A DNA stretch of 64,000 nucleotides from Macrococcoides equi (GTDB lineage: Bacteria > Bacillota > Bacilli > Staphylococcales > Staphylococcaceae): the NCBI RefSeq assembly GCF_047425865.1, contig NZ_CP179735.1. One strand, given 5' to 3'. The notes beneath the pieces were generated by a model. The model saw nothing but the letters and a program-made list of their open reading frames with translations. It was not told where the DNA came from and ran no database searches. Positions 41,616-51,007 of the stretch are shown one piece after another (position 1 is the first letter of the stretch; each line of letters begins with the position of its first letter). The position numbers and the translations under genes are program-made.

Positions 41616-44243
41616 ATGGAGACAAAATATAATCCTAAACAAGTAGAACAAGGTCGTTATCAGGAATGGTTAGATAAAGGGTTATTTAAAGCATCAGAAG
41701 ATAATAATAAGTTGCCATTTACGATAGTGATTCCACCACCAAACGTAACTGGAAAACTTCATATAGGGCATGCATGGGATACTACTCTGCAAGATATTAT
41801 TACTCGTATTAAGCGAATGCAAGGTTACAATACGTTATATTTACCAGGTATGGACCATGCTGGTATTGCAACACAGGCAAAGGTTGAAGCGAAATTACGT
41901 GAAGAAGGTATCTCAAGACATGATATCGGACGTACAAAATTTTTAGAACATACGATGGAATGGAAAGAGGAATATGCAGGATTTATCCGCAGTCAATGGG
42001 CAAAGCTTGGATTAGGTCTGGATTACTCGCGTGAAAGATTTACACTTGATGAAGGATTAAGTGAAGCTGTTAAAGAAGTATTCGTTAAAATGTACGAAAA
42101 AGGTTTAATTTATCGTGGTGAACGTATTATTAACTGGGATCCAGCAGCACGTACAGCATTAAGTGATATAGAGGTTATACATGAAGAAGTAGAAGGTGCA
42201 TTCTATCACATTAAGTATCCATATGCTGATGGCTCAGGCTATATTGAGATTGCAACGACACGTCCTGAAACTCTACTGGGTGATACTGCTGTTGTTGTAC
42301 ATCCAGAAGACGAGCGTTATAAAGCGGTGATAGGAAAACATGTTATATTACCGATAGTGGAACGTGAATTACCGATATTAGGTGATGATTATGTAGAGAT
42401 GGAGTTTGGAAGTGGTGCGATGAAAGTAACGCCTGCACATGATCCGAATGACTTCGAGATTGGTAATCGACATAATTTAGAACGTATAAATGTGATGAAC
42501 GAAGACGGTTCAATGAATGAATTAGCAGGTAAATATGCAGGAATGGATCGCTTTGAATGCCGTAAAGCTTTAGTCAAGGACTTAGAAGATGCAGGTCTGA
42601 TGATTAAAATTGAAAAACATTTGCATCAAGTAGGACATAGTGAAAGAAGTGGGGCGATTGTTGAGCCATATCTTTCTAAGCAATGGTTCGTAAAAATGGC
42701 GCCTCTTGCTGAACAAGCTTTAGGCTTCCAGAAAACAGAAGAGAAAATTGACTTTGTGCCGCCACGTTTTGAGGGTACTTTCAATCGCTGGATGGAAGGT
42801 ATACATGACTGGTGTATTTCGCGCCAATTATGGTGGGGACATCAAATTCCTGCCTGGTACCATAATGAAACGGGTGAATTATACGTTGGAAAAGATGCAC
42901 CTCAAGATATAGATAACTGGACTCAGGACGAAGATGTATTAGATACGTGGTTCTCAAGTGCATTATGGCCATTCTCAACACTAGGTTGGCCAAATGTTGA
43001 TGCAGAAGACTTTAAACGCTTCTACCCAACAAATGTTCTGGTAACAGGATATGATATTATCTTCTTCTGGGTAGCACGTATGATATTCCAGGGTATTGAG
43101 TTTACCGGGACAAAACCATTTAATGAAGTATTAATCCACGGGTTAGTTCGAGCGGAAGATGGGCGTAAAATGAGTAAATCACTTGGGAATGGTGTAGACC
43201 CGATGGATGTAATCGAACAATACGGTGCAGATAGTTTACGTTATTTCTTAGCAACAGGTTCAACACCAGGTCAGGATTTACGTTATTCAACAGAAAAAAT
43301 TGAATCAACTTGGAACTTCATCAATAAAATATGGAATGCATCAAGGTTTAGCTTAATGAATATTGGTGATGATTTTAAAGCAAGTGATATCATTTTAGAA
43401 GGTAAAAAATCATTAGCTGACGAATGGATTTTAACAAGATTAAATGAAACGATTGAAGAAGTTACACGCTTAGCCGATAAATATGAATTTGGTGAAGTTG
43501 GTCGTGTGCTTTATAACTTCATCTGGGATGAATTCTGTGACTGGTATATCGAGATGAGTAAAATTCCGATGAATGGTGAAGATGAATCTGCAAAACAAAT
43601 GACACGCTCTATCCTAGCGTATACTTTAGATAATATTATGCGCATGATGCATCCGTTTATGCCATTTGTTACAGAAAGTATCTGGCAAAACTTACCTGTA
43701 GAAGGCGATTCAATCGTTACAGCGAGCTGGCCGGTTGTACGTCCAGAACTTTCTAATTTAGAAAGTAAAAAAGATATGGAACAACTCATGGAGATTATTC
43801 GCGCGGTTCGTAATACACGTAGCGAAGTGAATACACCAATGAGCAAACAAATTCCAATGATGATTAAAACAAACAATGCAGATATTGCGGCACGTCTGGA
43901 AACAGAACGTCCATTTATCGAACGTTTCTGTAATCCAAGTGTTCTGACTATTGCTGAAGATATTGAAATGCCGGAAGAAGTTATGACAACTGCTGTGACT
44001 GGCGGACTAGTGGTGCTTCCATTAGAAGGTTTGATTGATATGGCAAAAGAAATTGAACGTCTTGAGAAAGAACTAAAAAAATGGGCTTCAGAGTTAGAGC
44101 GTGTAAATAAGAAATTAAGCAATGAAAAGTTTGTATCAAAAGCACCTGAAAAAATCATTAACGAAGAAAAAGAAAAACAAGCACTTTATACTGAGAAATA
44201 TAATAGTGTAGAGGCTCGCTTAAATCAATTGAACGGGAAGTAA
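41616..44243 (+). CDS. valS: Valyl-tRNA synthetase
   Basis: An 875-residue class I synthetase. HIGH motif PPPNVTGKLHIGHAW (about 40-54), an editing domain (ATTRPETLLGDTAVVVHPED, about 210), KMSKS in GRKMSKSLGNGVDP (about 518), the anticodon-binding domain, and a C-terminal coiled coil (MAKEIERLEKELKKWASELERV). Length is normal. ATG follows TTGGAGG just after the T-box terminator. Confidence 0.97.
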   Translation: METKYNPKQVEQGRYQEWLDKGLFKASEDNNKLPFTIVIPPPNVTGKLHIGHAWDTTLQDIITRIKRMQGYNTLYLPGMDHAGIATQAKVEAKLREEGISRHDIGRTKFLEHTMEWKEEYAGFIRSQWAKLGLGLDYSRERFTLDEGLSEAVKEVFVKMYEKGLIYRGERIINWDPAARTALSDIEVIHEEVEGAFYHIKYPYADGSGYIEIATTRPETLLGDTAVVVHPEDERYKAVIGKHVILPIVERELPILGDDYVEMEFGSGAMKVTPAHDPNDFEIGNRHNLERINVMNEDGSMNELAGKYAGMDRFECRKALVKDLEDAGLMIKIEKHLHQVGHSERSGAIVEPYLSKQWFVKMAPLAEQALGFQKTEEKIDFVPPRFEGTFNRWMEGIHDWCISRQLWWGHQIPAWYHNETGELYVGKDAPQDIDNWTQDEDVLDTWFSSALWPFSTLGWPNVDAEDFKRFYPTNVLVTGYDIIFFWVARMIFQGIEFTGTKPFNEVLIHGLVRAEDGRKMSKSLGNGVDPMDVIEQYGADSLRYFLATGSTPGQDLRYSTEKIESTWNFINKIWNASRFSLMNIGDDFKASDIILEGKKSLADEWILTRLNETIEEVTRLADKYEFGEVGRVLYNFIWDEFCDWYIEMSKIPMNGEDESAKQMTRSILAYTLDNIMRMMHPFMPFVTESIWQNLPVEGDSIVTASWPVVRPELSNLESKKDMEQLMEIIRAVRNTRSEVNTPMSKQIPMMIKTNNADIAARLETERPFIERFCNPSVLTIAEDIEMPEEVMTTAVTGGLVVLPLEGLIDMAKEIERLEKELKKWASELERVNKKLSNEKFVSKAPEKIINEEKEKQALYTEKYNSVEARLNQLNGK

Positions 44244-44247
44244 TCTT

Positions 44248-45516
44248 ATGAATTATTTAGAGAGTTTATACTGGATTCATGAACGTTATAAGTTTGGAAT
44301 TAAGCCTGGAATCAAACGTATGGAGTGGATGCTTGAAAGACTTGATCATCCTGAGAGAAAAATCAACGGTATACATGTCGTTGGAACAAATGGTAAAGGA
44401 TCAACAGTCAGTTATTTAAAAAATGCTTTGATGGCTAACAACTATACTGTCGGTACATTTACATCTCCTTATATAGAAACATTTAATGAGCGTATCAGTT
44501 TAAACGGATACCCGATTACCAATGATGAGATTGTAGAATTAGTGAGTATTGTTAAGCCGGTCAGTGAAATGCTTGATGCTGAAACGGACTTAGGTGTAGC
44601 CACAGAATTTGAAATTATCACGATGATGATGTTTGTGTACTTTGGTCAGATTCATCCAGTTGATTTTGTTATCGTTGAAGCGGGTCTTGGAGCCAAAAAT
44701 GATTCTACGAATGTATTTATGCCGATGATGACCATTTTGACGAGTATTGGTCTTGATCATACGAATATTATCGGAGACTCATACCTTGATATCGCAAAAG
44801 AAAAAGCCGGTGTAATTAAAACTGGGGTCCCTCTAATATATGCAGTAAAAAATGACGATGCAAAAGCTTATATTAATGATGTAGTAGAAGAGAAGCATGC
44901 AAAAGGTATTAAGCTTGACCGTGATTTTCATTGTCTATCTAATGGCAAAGAATTTACGTTTCGATATAAAGATTATGAACTGGAAAATATTGAGTTGAAG
45001 ATGATCGGAAAACATCAGCAGGAAAATGCTTCACTTGCTATTGCAACTTTACTTGAAATGTTTGACCGTGGCATGATTATGTTGAATTTTAACAAAACAA
45101 TAGATGCAATAGAAGCAACGACCTGGACAGGTCGAATTGAAGAGATACAACAGCATCCAACGATTATTTTAGATGGTGCTCACAATAAAGAATCTATTGA
45201 TGTATTAGTAGAAACAATGCAGCATTATTATCCAGATCGTAAGATTGACGTGTTATTTTCTGCAATCGATGGGAAGCCGATCGGAAAAATGCTGAAATCT
45301 CTTGAGCATATAGCTGAAACATTTTATGTGACGACCTTCGATTTTCCGAAAGCACTACCCGTTGACACATTGTATGAAAACGTTGAGCATGAAAGAACAG
45401 TTAAAATTAAAGATTATGCACAATTTATAAAAGACTACGATGGCGATTTACTGCTCGTGACAGGTAGCTTGTATTTTATAAGTTCAGTGAAAGATAAAAT
45501 AAAACAAGATAAATAA
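44248..45516 (+). CDS. folC: Folylpolyglutamate synthase / dihydrofolate synthase
   Basis: A 422-residue Mur-ligase-family enzyme adding glutamates to folates and possibly making dihydrofolate. The P-loop is VVGTNGKGSTVSYL (about 46-59). Other family segments: TSPYIETFNERISLNG, VIVEAGLGAKNDSTNVF, LTSIGLDHTNIIG, LDGAHNKESIDVL. It begins 4 bp after valS and shares its T-box-controlled transcript. Confidence 0.93.
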   Translation: MNYLESLYWIHERYKFGIKPGIKRMEWMLERLDHPERKINGIHVVGTNGKGSTVSYLKNALMANNYTVGTFTSPYIETFNERISLNGYPITNDEIVELVSIVKPVSEMLDAETDLGVATEFEIITMMMFVYFGQIHPVDFVIVEAGLGAKNDSTNVFMPMMTILTSIGLDHTNIIGDSYLDIAKEKAGVIKTGVPLIYAVKNDDAKAYINDVVEEKHAKGIKLDRDFHCLSNGKEFTFRYKDYELENIELKMIGKHQQENASLAIATLLEMFDRGMIMLNFNKTIDAIEATTWTGRIEEIQQHPTIILDGAHNKESIDVLVETMQHYYPDRKIDVLFSAIDGKPIGKMLKSLEHIAETFYVTTFDFPKALPVDTLYENVEHERTVKIKDYAQFIKDYDGDLLLVTGSLYFISSVKDKIKQDK

Positions 45517-45526
45517 AATTATTTTT

Positions 45527-45565
45527 ACAAAGAATGCTGAGAATATTCAGATTCTTTGTTTTTTT
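45527..45565 (+). terminator. Terminator of valS-folC
   Basis: ACAAAGAATGCTGA (45527-45540) pairs with TCAGATTCTTTGT (45547-45559), one bulge-type mismatch, then a T-run. Confidence 0.88.
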
Positions 45566-45616
45566 ATGTAGAAAATTCAGAAATTTAGGGAATACGTTTC
45601 CAAAGGAGGGTGAATA

Positions 45617-47002
45617 ATGGAGAAAAAATTAAAAATGCCGCATACATATTTGCTGTTATTACTAATTGTTGCCTTGGCAGCAATTCTAACATATGTTATA
45701 CCGGCTGGAGAGTTTGATAGAGAAGTTATAAAAAAACAGAATGTAGTAGTTGATGGTTCATATCATGCAGTCAAGCAGACGCCTGCAAAACCGATAGATG
45801 TTTTTCGTTCAGTACCACAAGGATTGATAGAAGGAGCTGAAATTATCTTCTACATCTTTATTGTGGGAGGCGCCTTTGGAATTATACACCGTACAGATGC
45901 GATTACGACAGGTGTAAATGCTTTAATGAACCGAATTGGAAAGCAAGGGAAATGGTTGATTCCTATTACTATGATCATATTTAGTATATTAGGCTTTTCA
46001 ATTGGGTTGAGTGAAGAAACAATTATTTTTGTACCTATTGGAATTGCACTTGCAACAGCACTTGGTTATGATGCCATGGTTGGTGCAAGTATGATTGCAT
46101 TAGGTGCAGGTATAGGATTTCTGGGAGGTATGATCAATCCTTTCACTGTTGGAATCGCTCAGAAGATAGCAGAAGTTAAGTTGTTTTCTGGCTGGGGATT
46201 TAGAACAGCGGTATATATTTTAGTTCTTTTTTCAGGTATTTATTATGTAATGCATTATGCCAAAAAGGTAAAAACTGATCCGTCGAAAAGTTTATTAAGT
46301 GATATTGATGTTGATAGTCGAAGTACGATGAGTGAAGATGTTTTAAATACAAAATTTAATTCTTTTCGTAAACGTCATGCAGTAATATTACTCCTGTTAA
46401 CTCTGACAATTGTAATCAATGTATTTGGTATCTTTAAATATGATTGGTTTTTATCACAGATGAGTGCAAATTTTCTGCTAATGGGTATACTTGCCGGAAT
46501 AATTGGCGGACTCGGATGGAACGGTACGTTTGATGCACTACTTGAAGGAATGAGAGATATATTATTTGGCGCAATCATTGTAGGATTTGCTAAAGCAATC
46601 GTAGTTGTATTAACGTCTGGCAAGATTATTGATACGATTGTCTTTTACATGACAGATTTTATTGATCATCTTCCCACTGCATACTCTGTCATCGCAATGT
46701 TCATTACACAGCTAATTTTAAATTTCTTCATACCATCAGGATCAGGTCAGGCAATGACAACAATGCCAATTATGGTGCCGATTAGTGATTTACTACATAT
46801 TAATCGCCAAGTGGCAGTGCTTGCATTTCAATACGGTGATGCTATCAGTAATAATATTATTCCAACTTCAGCATCTCTTATGGGATTACTGGCTGTTGCC
46901 GGCATTCCTTATACTAGATGGTTAAAATTTGTCTGGAAAATATCACTAGTTTGGGTAGTAATATGTTTGTCAAGTTTAATCCTGTATGCCTATATTTTTT
47001 AA
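45617..47002 (+). CDS. YfcC/DcuC-type membrane carrier
   Basis: A 461-residue protein with about eleven or twelve membrane helices, matching the C4-dicarboxylate anaerobic carrier-like family (PF03606, YfcC group). It begins MPHTYLLLLLIVALAAILTYVIPAGEFDR, a family-typical opening, and has GLSEETIIFVPIG and FFIPSGSGQAMTTMPIMVP. Members move dicarboxylates or basic amino acids; the substrate is not evident. Monocistronic, with SD GGAGGGTG and a strong terminator. Confidence 0.87.
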   Translation: MEKKLKMPHTYLLLLLIVALAAILTYVIPAGEFDREVIKKQNVVVDGSYHAVKQTPAKPIDVFRSVPQGLIEGAEIIFYIFIVGGAFGIIHRTDAITTGVNALMNRIGKQGKWLIPITMIIFSILGFSIGLSEETIIFVPIGIALATALGYDAMVGASMIALGAGIGFLGGMINPFTVGIAQKIAEVKLFSGWGFRTAVYILVLFSGIYYVMHYAKKVKTDPSKSLLSDIDVDSRSTMSEDVLNTKFNSFRKRHAVILLLLTLTIVINVFGIFKYDWFLSQMSANFLLMGILAGIIGGLGWNGTFDALLEGMRDILFGAIIVGFAKAIVVVLTSGKIIDTIVFYMTDFIDHLPTAYSVIAMFITQLILNFFIPSGSGQAMTTMPIMVPISDLLHINRQVAVLAFQYGDAISNNIIPTSASLMGLLAVAGIPYTRWLKFVWKISLVWVVICLSSLILYAYIF

Positions 47003-47013
47003 TATGGTAAAAA

Positions 47014-47078
47014 AGTCTCAAAATTAAAAATCTGCAATAAGTTTTCGCAGAATTTTAATTTTGAGGCTTTTTTTTGAG
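47014..47078 (+). terminator. Long hairpin terminator
   Basis: AGTCTCAAAATTAAAA..TCTGC pairs with GCAGA..TTTTAATTTTGAGGCT (47014-47068 region), followed by a T-run. Confidence 0.85.
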
Positions 47079-47177
47079 TTTTTTACTTTAAAATCATGGA
47101 GATATTAAATTGCTGCATTTTTACAACAATTTTTCTATATTTTATAGTCAATATATCCATATCGAAAGGAGGAAGTC

Positions 47178-47924
47178 GTGTTTAGTGATAGCTTACTGAT
47201 AATTATTTGGTTCATAATAGGTTCAATCATAGGGTCCTTTATGATGTGTCTGACCTACGAGGAACAAAGCCTGCTACGTAAATCTAGGTGCGATGCATGT
47301 TGTCAAAATTTAAAGTGGTATGATTTAATACCAGTCATATCGTTTTTACAGACGCGTGGATATTGTAGATATTGCCAGCAAAAAATATCGATTAAATATT
47401 TGCTCTGTGAATGTTTGACTGGGGCTGCTCTTATTTTAATTAGTTATAATCAGGTGCTGGATATTGCTCTGTTGTGCACAATAGCAATCATTATCATTCC
47501 ACTTGCTATTTACGATACTGAGCATATGTTAATACCTAATTTAATGTTATTCATATTGTTCACTGTATTATTTATCAATACTTTATTTTTGAGTTTCAAT
47601 CAAAGTCAACACATCAACTTTACAATGATTTTTTATAAAGTATTAATTGTCTTGCTACTTCATCTCTTTTTCTTTCTTACACATAGTATTGGATATGGGG
47701 ATATTAAATTATTTTCAATACTGCTGATCTTTTTACCTATTCCATTTTTCATTTCACTATTTTTTGTCACTTATTTAATAGGTGGCAGTGCCTGTATTGT
47801 TTTTTTAAGCTATAAGACAAATATTAAGAGAATGCCGCTCGTACCTTTTATCACGGCAGCATTTTTTGTAGTGCTCATTTTATATGATGCAATTAAAAAA
47901 TTGTATTTTGGAGGATTTTTTTGA
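47178..47924 (+). CDS. comC: Prepilin peptidase, ComC type
   Basis: A 248-residue polytopic aspartic protease that processes competence pseudopilins. N-terminal zinc-type cysteines C-D-A-C ... C-R-Y-C (about 38-41 and 61-64) flank WYDLIPVISF. The catalytic Asp residues are in IYDTEHMLIPN (about 113) and GYGDIKLFS (about 175). About seven helices. GTG start behind AGGAGG. It precedes radC, overlapping its start, as in staphylococci. Implies a competence pilus elsewhere in the genome. Confidence 0.9.
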   Translation: MFSDSLLIIIWFIIGSIIGSFMMCLTYEEQSLLRKSRCDACCQNLKWYDLIPVISFLQTRGYCRYCQQKISIKYLLCECLTGAALILISYNQVLDIALLCTIAIIIIPLAIYDTEHMLIPNLMLFILFTVLFINTLFLSFNQSQHINFTMIFYKVLIVLLLHLFFFLTHSIGYGDIKLFSILLIFLPIPFFISLFFVTYLIGGSACIVFLSYKTNIKRMPLVPFITAAFFVVLILYDAIKKLYFGGFF

Positions 47925-48595
47925 TGATTGATTTTGCTTTAGATATCGATAAACCTAGAGAGCGTTTAATGATTTATGGTGCGGATAAACTGACGAATCA
48001 GGAATTACTGTCATTGATCATCGGCAGTGGGGTACGGGATGAATCTGTATATAAAGTATCTGACAATCTGCTTGGTCAAGTTGATAGTATTAAGGCATTA
48101 AGATATTTAACGTTGCAGGAATTAACACAGATTAAAGGAATTGGAGAAAGAAAAGCTGCTACAATTTTAGCCGTCATTGAACTTGCTAAACGCATGCATA
48201 CGCATTCTATGGAAGAAAAAATTCGTATTAAATCACCCCAATGTGTTGCTGAACTATTGATGGAACGCATGCGTTATCTAACACAGGAGCATTTTATCAT
48301 TCTCATGTTAAATACTAAGAATGTCGTTATTCATGAACAAACCGTTTTTATCGGCTCACTTAATGCATCGATTATTCATCCAAGAGAGATTTTTAAAGAG
48401 GCAATAAAACGTAGCGCTGCAAATATAATAGCAGTGCACAATCACCCTTCAGGTTGTGCAGAACCAAGCTATGAAGATATTGAAGTGACTAGAAGGTTAG
48501 TCAATGTCGGTGAATTAATCGGGATTGATTTGATAGATCATATTATTATTGGTGATGGGGAGTTCATCAGCATAAAAGAAAGAGGGCAACTATAA
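47924..48595 (+). CDS. radC: RadC-family JAB-domain protein
   Basis: A 223-residue protein: an N-terminal HhH region (PRERLMIYGADKLTNQELLSLIIGSG) and a C-terminal JAMM/MPN+ domain with AVHNHPSGCAEPSYED (about 168-183). The old DNA-repair name is no longer supported; the biochemical role is unresolved. The ATG at 47924 overlaps the comC TGA. An in-frame TTG at 47921 is possible. Confidence 0.92.
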   Translation: MIDFALDIDKPRERLMIYGADKLTNQELLSLIIGSGVRDESVYKVSDNLLGQVDSIKALRYLTLQELTQIKGIGERKAATILAVIELAKRMHTHSMEEKIRIKSPQCVAELLMERMRYLTQEHFIILMLNTKNVVIHEQTVFIGSLNASIIHPREIFKEAIKRSAANIIAVHNHPSGCAEPSYEDIEVTRRLVNVGELIGIDLIDHIIIGDGEFISIKERGQL

Positions 48596-48957
48596 TGGGT
48601 CTTGATATGTATATTTACTTACAGGATAAACAGACGAATGAAATGATAGAGTTTTCATATTTTAGAAAGTTCAATGCTTTACATGGCTATTTTGATATGA
48701 AATATAATCTTGATAATCCATGTAGTATAAGGATTTCAGAAGAAGATATAGCGCATCTCATGTTTAAGGTGAGTGCTATTCGTCAGAATGCAACAGTTGC
48801 TGAGCAATTACTCCCTGTTTATTATGGACCATTCTTTGGCAACTACGATTATGGCTATATCTATTTTGATTATATTGAACAGCTGTATAAAGATTTAAAA
48901 AGACTTAAACATGTTGACCGTAATAAATTTAATATTTTGTATCAAGCGGATTATTAA
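48595..48957 (+). CDS. Hypothetical protein of the 'MGLDMY' type
   Basis: A 120-residue soluble protein that begins MGLDMYIYLQD and is aromatic-rich (YYGPFFGNYDYGYIYFDYIE). Small proteins with a MGLDMYL start occur in phages and plasmids of many bacteria; their role is unknown to me. Its ATG overlaps the radC stop by one base, so it is co-translated with radC. No phage genes are nearby. Confidence 0.68.
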   Translation: MGLDMYIYLQDKQTNEMIEFSYFRKFNALHGYFDMKYNLDNPCSIRISEEDIAHLMFKVSAIRQNATVAEQLLPVYYGPFFGNYDYGYIYFDYIEQLYKDLKRLKHVDRNKFNILYQADY

Positions 48958-49014
48958 ACTTTGTAAATTTAATGTAAAAATAATTCGAAAAGCGAAATTT
49001 TTTAGAATAAACTA

Positions 49015-49043
49015 TTGTAATTTTCTGAAGATTAAATTATGAT
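49015..49043 (+). promoter_or_regulatory. Promoter with embedded CodY-like box, before the exporter leader
   Basis: TTGTAA (49015-49020), 17 bp, TATGAT (49038-49043). AATTTTCTGAAGATT (49019-49033) matches the CodY motif AATTTTCWGAAAATT at 14 of 15 positions and fills the spacer, a position suited to repression when branched-chain amino acids and GTP are plentiful. Confidence 0.6.
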
Positions 49044-49076
49044 TAAAACAACTTAATTAAGGAAGGAGGAAATAAC

Positions 49077-49145
49077 ATGATGAACAATACTTATTATTAT
49101 TCAAAATCACAGCATTATTATCAATTTCCTCCTGCAATCGAATGA
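49077..49145 (+). CDS. 22-codon leader peptide of the ABC exporter operon
   Basis: The strongest SD in the region (GGAAGGAGG, 49061-49069) leads into ATG-ATG and a 22-residue peptide, MMNNTYYYSKSQHYY then QFPPAIE, ending at TGA 49143-49145. It has five Tyr and a Pro-Pro. It is followed by a hairpin and a terminator-like stem before the exporter genes. In Bacillus subtilis the related bmrCD exporter is governed by translation of the leader BmrB through attenuation. This peptide has the same position, but I cannot align the sequences. Confidence 0.7.
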   Translation: MMNNTYYYSKSQHYYQFPPAIE

Positions 49146-49193
49146 TATTAGCGTATATTTATAAAAATTACTCTGCGCTGATGTAGTTTCACT

Positions 49194-49254
49194 GTGGGAG
49201 CTTACCCACTCAAAAATGTGCACATGCTCAATATTTGAGTATGTGTATTTTTTT
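49194..49254 (+). promoter_or_regulatory. Attenuator between leader peptide and ABC exporter genes
   Basis: Hairpin GTGGG/CCCAC (49194-49209). Then terminator CACATGCTCAA (49221-49231), loop TAT, TTGAGTATGTG (49235-49245, one G-U), T-run to 49254. ACTCAA (49208-49213) is complementary to TTGAGT (49235-49240), so an alternative pairing would break both the first hairpin and the terminator. Confidence 0.72.
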
Positions 49255-49275
49255 GGGTAAAAAAGGAGGATTTAT

Positions 49276-51006
49276 ATGTTAGATGTTTTATTTAAGTTAA
49301 GCTGGTTTTTTAAACAGGAAAAGAAGCGGTATATCATAGCAATCATTTTACTGTTATGTGCAAATATCACGGAGATTATTCCGCCATGGTTAATCGGTAA
49401 AACGATTGACTATATTCAATTAAAAACATTAACGAAAGATAAGTTCACATGGATTATTGTCATATTTTCTATCACTCTGATGATAAGCTATGTTATTAAT
49501 TTCTTGTGGCGCTATTTATTATTTAATGGCTCACAAATTTTAGAAAGTATTATGCGAAGAAGAATGATGGCAAAGTTTCTGACCATGAGTCCTGGATTCT
49601 ATGAAAAAAATAGGACAGGTGATTTGATGGCAAAAGCAACCAACGATCTAAGTGCGATTCGTCAGACAGTTGGATTTGGTATTCTCACTTTAGTTGATAG
49701 TACAACCTATATGTTGACAATCATCGCGACGATGACCATCGCTATATCGTGGAAATTAACATTAGCAGCATTAATCCCTTTACCGATGCTTGCATATATT
49801 GAACAACGCTTAGGTAAAAAAATTCATGAACGCTATATGATTAGTCAGGATGCATTTGGAGAGATGAATGATAGCGTACTTGAATCGATTGAAGGTGTTC
49901 GAGTAACACGTGCATTTGCACAGGAACAACAACTTGTTCAACAATTTAGAAATATGACAGCTGATGTTGTAAATAAGTTTATTCATGTTGAGAAACTTGA
50001 TGCTTTATTTAAACCGATAACTATTATAGTTACTTCACTAAGCTTTATGATTAGTCTTGGTTACGGTAGCTATCTTGTTAATCTAGGTGAAATCTCTGTC
50101 GGTGAATTAATAACATTTAACGTTTATTTAAATATGTTAGTTTGGCCAATGTTCGCGATAGGTTTATTATTTAATATTATGCAAAGAGGTAATGCTTCAC
50201 TCGACCGTGTGATGGAAACATTGGATACACAGGATGTGATGCAGGATAATGTCTCACTTATACCTAATGATCATAACGTTGCATTTCAGGCGGTTTCATT
50301 TAAATATCCGACAAGTTCAAAAAGAAACCTAAAAGATATAAATATAAAATTAAATGCCGGGGAAACACTAGGTATTGTTGGTCCTACAGGAAGCGGTAAG
50401 ACCACCCTAATTAAGCAGATATTAAAGGAATATCCTATGGGTGAAGGTTTTGTGAAGATTGGTGGGTTAAATTTGAATCAGTTATCAAAGGTAGAAGTAC
50501 GAAAGAAAATAGGTTACGTTTCTCAGGAAAATATACTGTTTTCTAAATCAATCAAAGAAAATATAAAATTTGGTAAAGATGATGCAACTGATGCTGAAAT
50601 TGATGAAGCAGTTCACTTAGCAAATTTCACCGAGGATATTAAGAGGTTACCGCATGGTCTTGAGACTTTGGTTGGTGAAAAAGGAATAGCGATTTCAGGT
50701 GGGCAAAAACAACGTATTTCGATTGCACGAGCAATGATTAAAAATCCTGATATATTAATACTCGATGATTCTCTGAGTGCGGTTGATGCAAAAACTGAAA
50801 CTGCAATTATTGAAAACATTCAGGCTTCTAGATATGGTAAGACAACTATTATTACGACACACCGCTTATCAGCAGTACAACATGCGGATTTAATTATTGT
50901 ATTAGATAACGGTGGAATTATTGAATTCGGTAAACATGAGGATTTAATCAAGAATAATGGGTGGTATAAATCACAATTTGATCGACAACAGTTAGGAGGT
51001 GAATAA
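49276..51006 (+). CDS. Heterodimeric ABC multidrug exporter subunit, BmrC-like
   Basis: A 576-residue half-transporter: six membrane helices (about 1-310) and an ATPase domain with Walker A GPTGSGKTT (about 369-377), signature ISGGQKQRIS and H-loop TTHRLS. Walker B reads LILDDSLSAVD, with Asp where the catalytic Glu is usual, the mark of the degenerate subunit in heterodimers such as BmrCD. Likely exports drugs or a toxic metabolite; the substrate is unknown. Follows a leader peptide and attenuator, and is coupled to the partner gene. Confidence 0.88.
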   Translation: MLDVLFKLSWFFKQEKKRYIIAIILLLCANITEIIPPWLIGKTIDYIQLKTLTKDKFTWIIVIFSITLMISYVINFLWRYLLFNGSQILESIMRRRMMAKFLTMSPGFYEKNRTGDLMAKATNDLSAIRQTVGFGILTLVDSTTYMLTIIATMTIAISWKLTLAALIPLPMLAYIEQRLGKKIHERYMISQDAFGEMNDSVLESIEGVRVTRAFAQEQQLVQQFRNMTADVVNKFIHVEKLDALFKPITIIVTSLSFMISLGYGSYLVNLGEISVGELITFNVYLNMLVWPMFAIGLLFNIMQRGNASLDRVMETLDTQDVMQDNVSLIPNDHNVAFQAVSFKYPTSSKRNLKDINIKLNAGETLGIVGPTGSGKTTLIKQILKEYPMGEGFVKIGGLNLNQLSKVEVRKKIGYVSQENILFSKSIKENIKFGKDDATDAEIDEAVHLANFTEDIKRLPHGLETLVGEKGIAISGGQKQRISIARAMIKNPDILILDDSLSAVDAKTETAIIENIQASRYGKTTIITTHRLSAVQHADLIIVLDNGGIIEFGKHEDLIKNNGWYKSQFDRQQLGGE

Positions 51007-51007
51007 G

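Noticed and set aside
41425..41646. 73-codon frame overlapping the valS leader
   Set aside because: It runs through the T-box and terminator, which are clear RNA elements, and into valS out of frame. No SD.
43511..44158. 215-codon open frame on the minus strand inside valS
   Set aside because: It lies wholly inside a well-conserved synthetase gene, has a Ser/Ile-rich composition typical of antisense frames, and has no SD.
47102..47191. Short frame starting at an ATG upstream of comC
   Set aside because: About 29 codons, no SD, and it runs over the comC ribosome-binding site. No reason to believe it is translated.
49077..49145. Leader as a Tyr T-box
   Set aside because: No T-box sequence (GGTGG-type) is found before the terminator. 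The translated leader and strong SD point to ribosome-linked attenuation.
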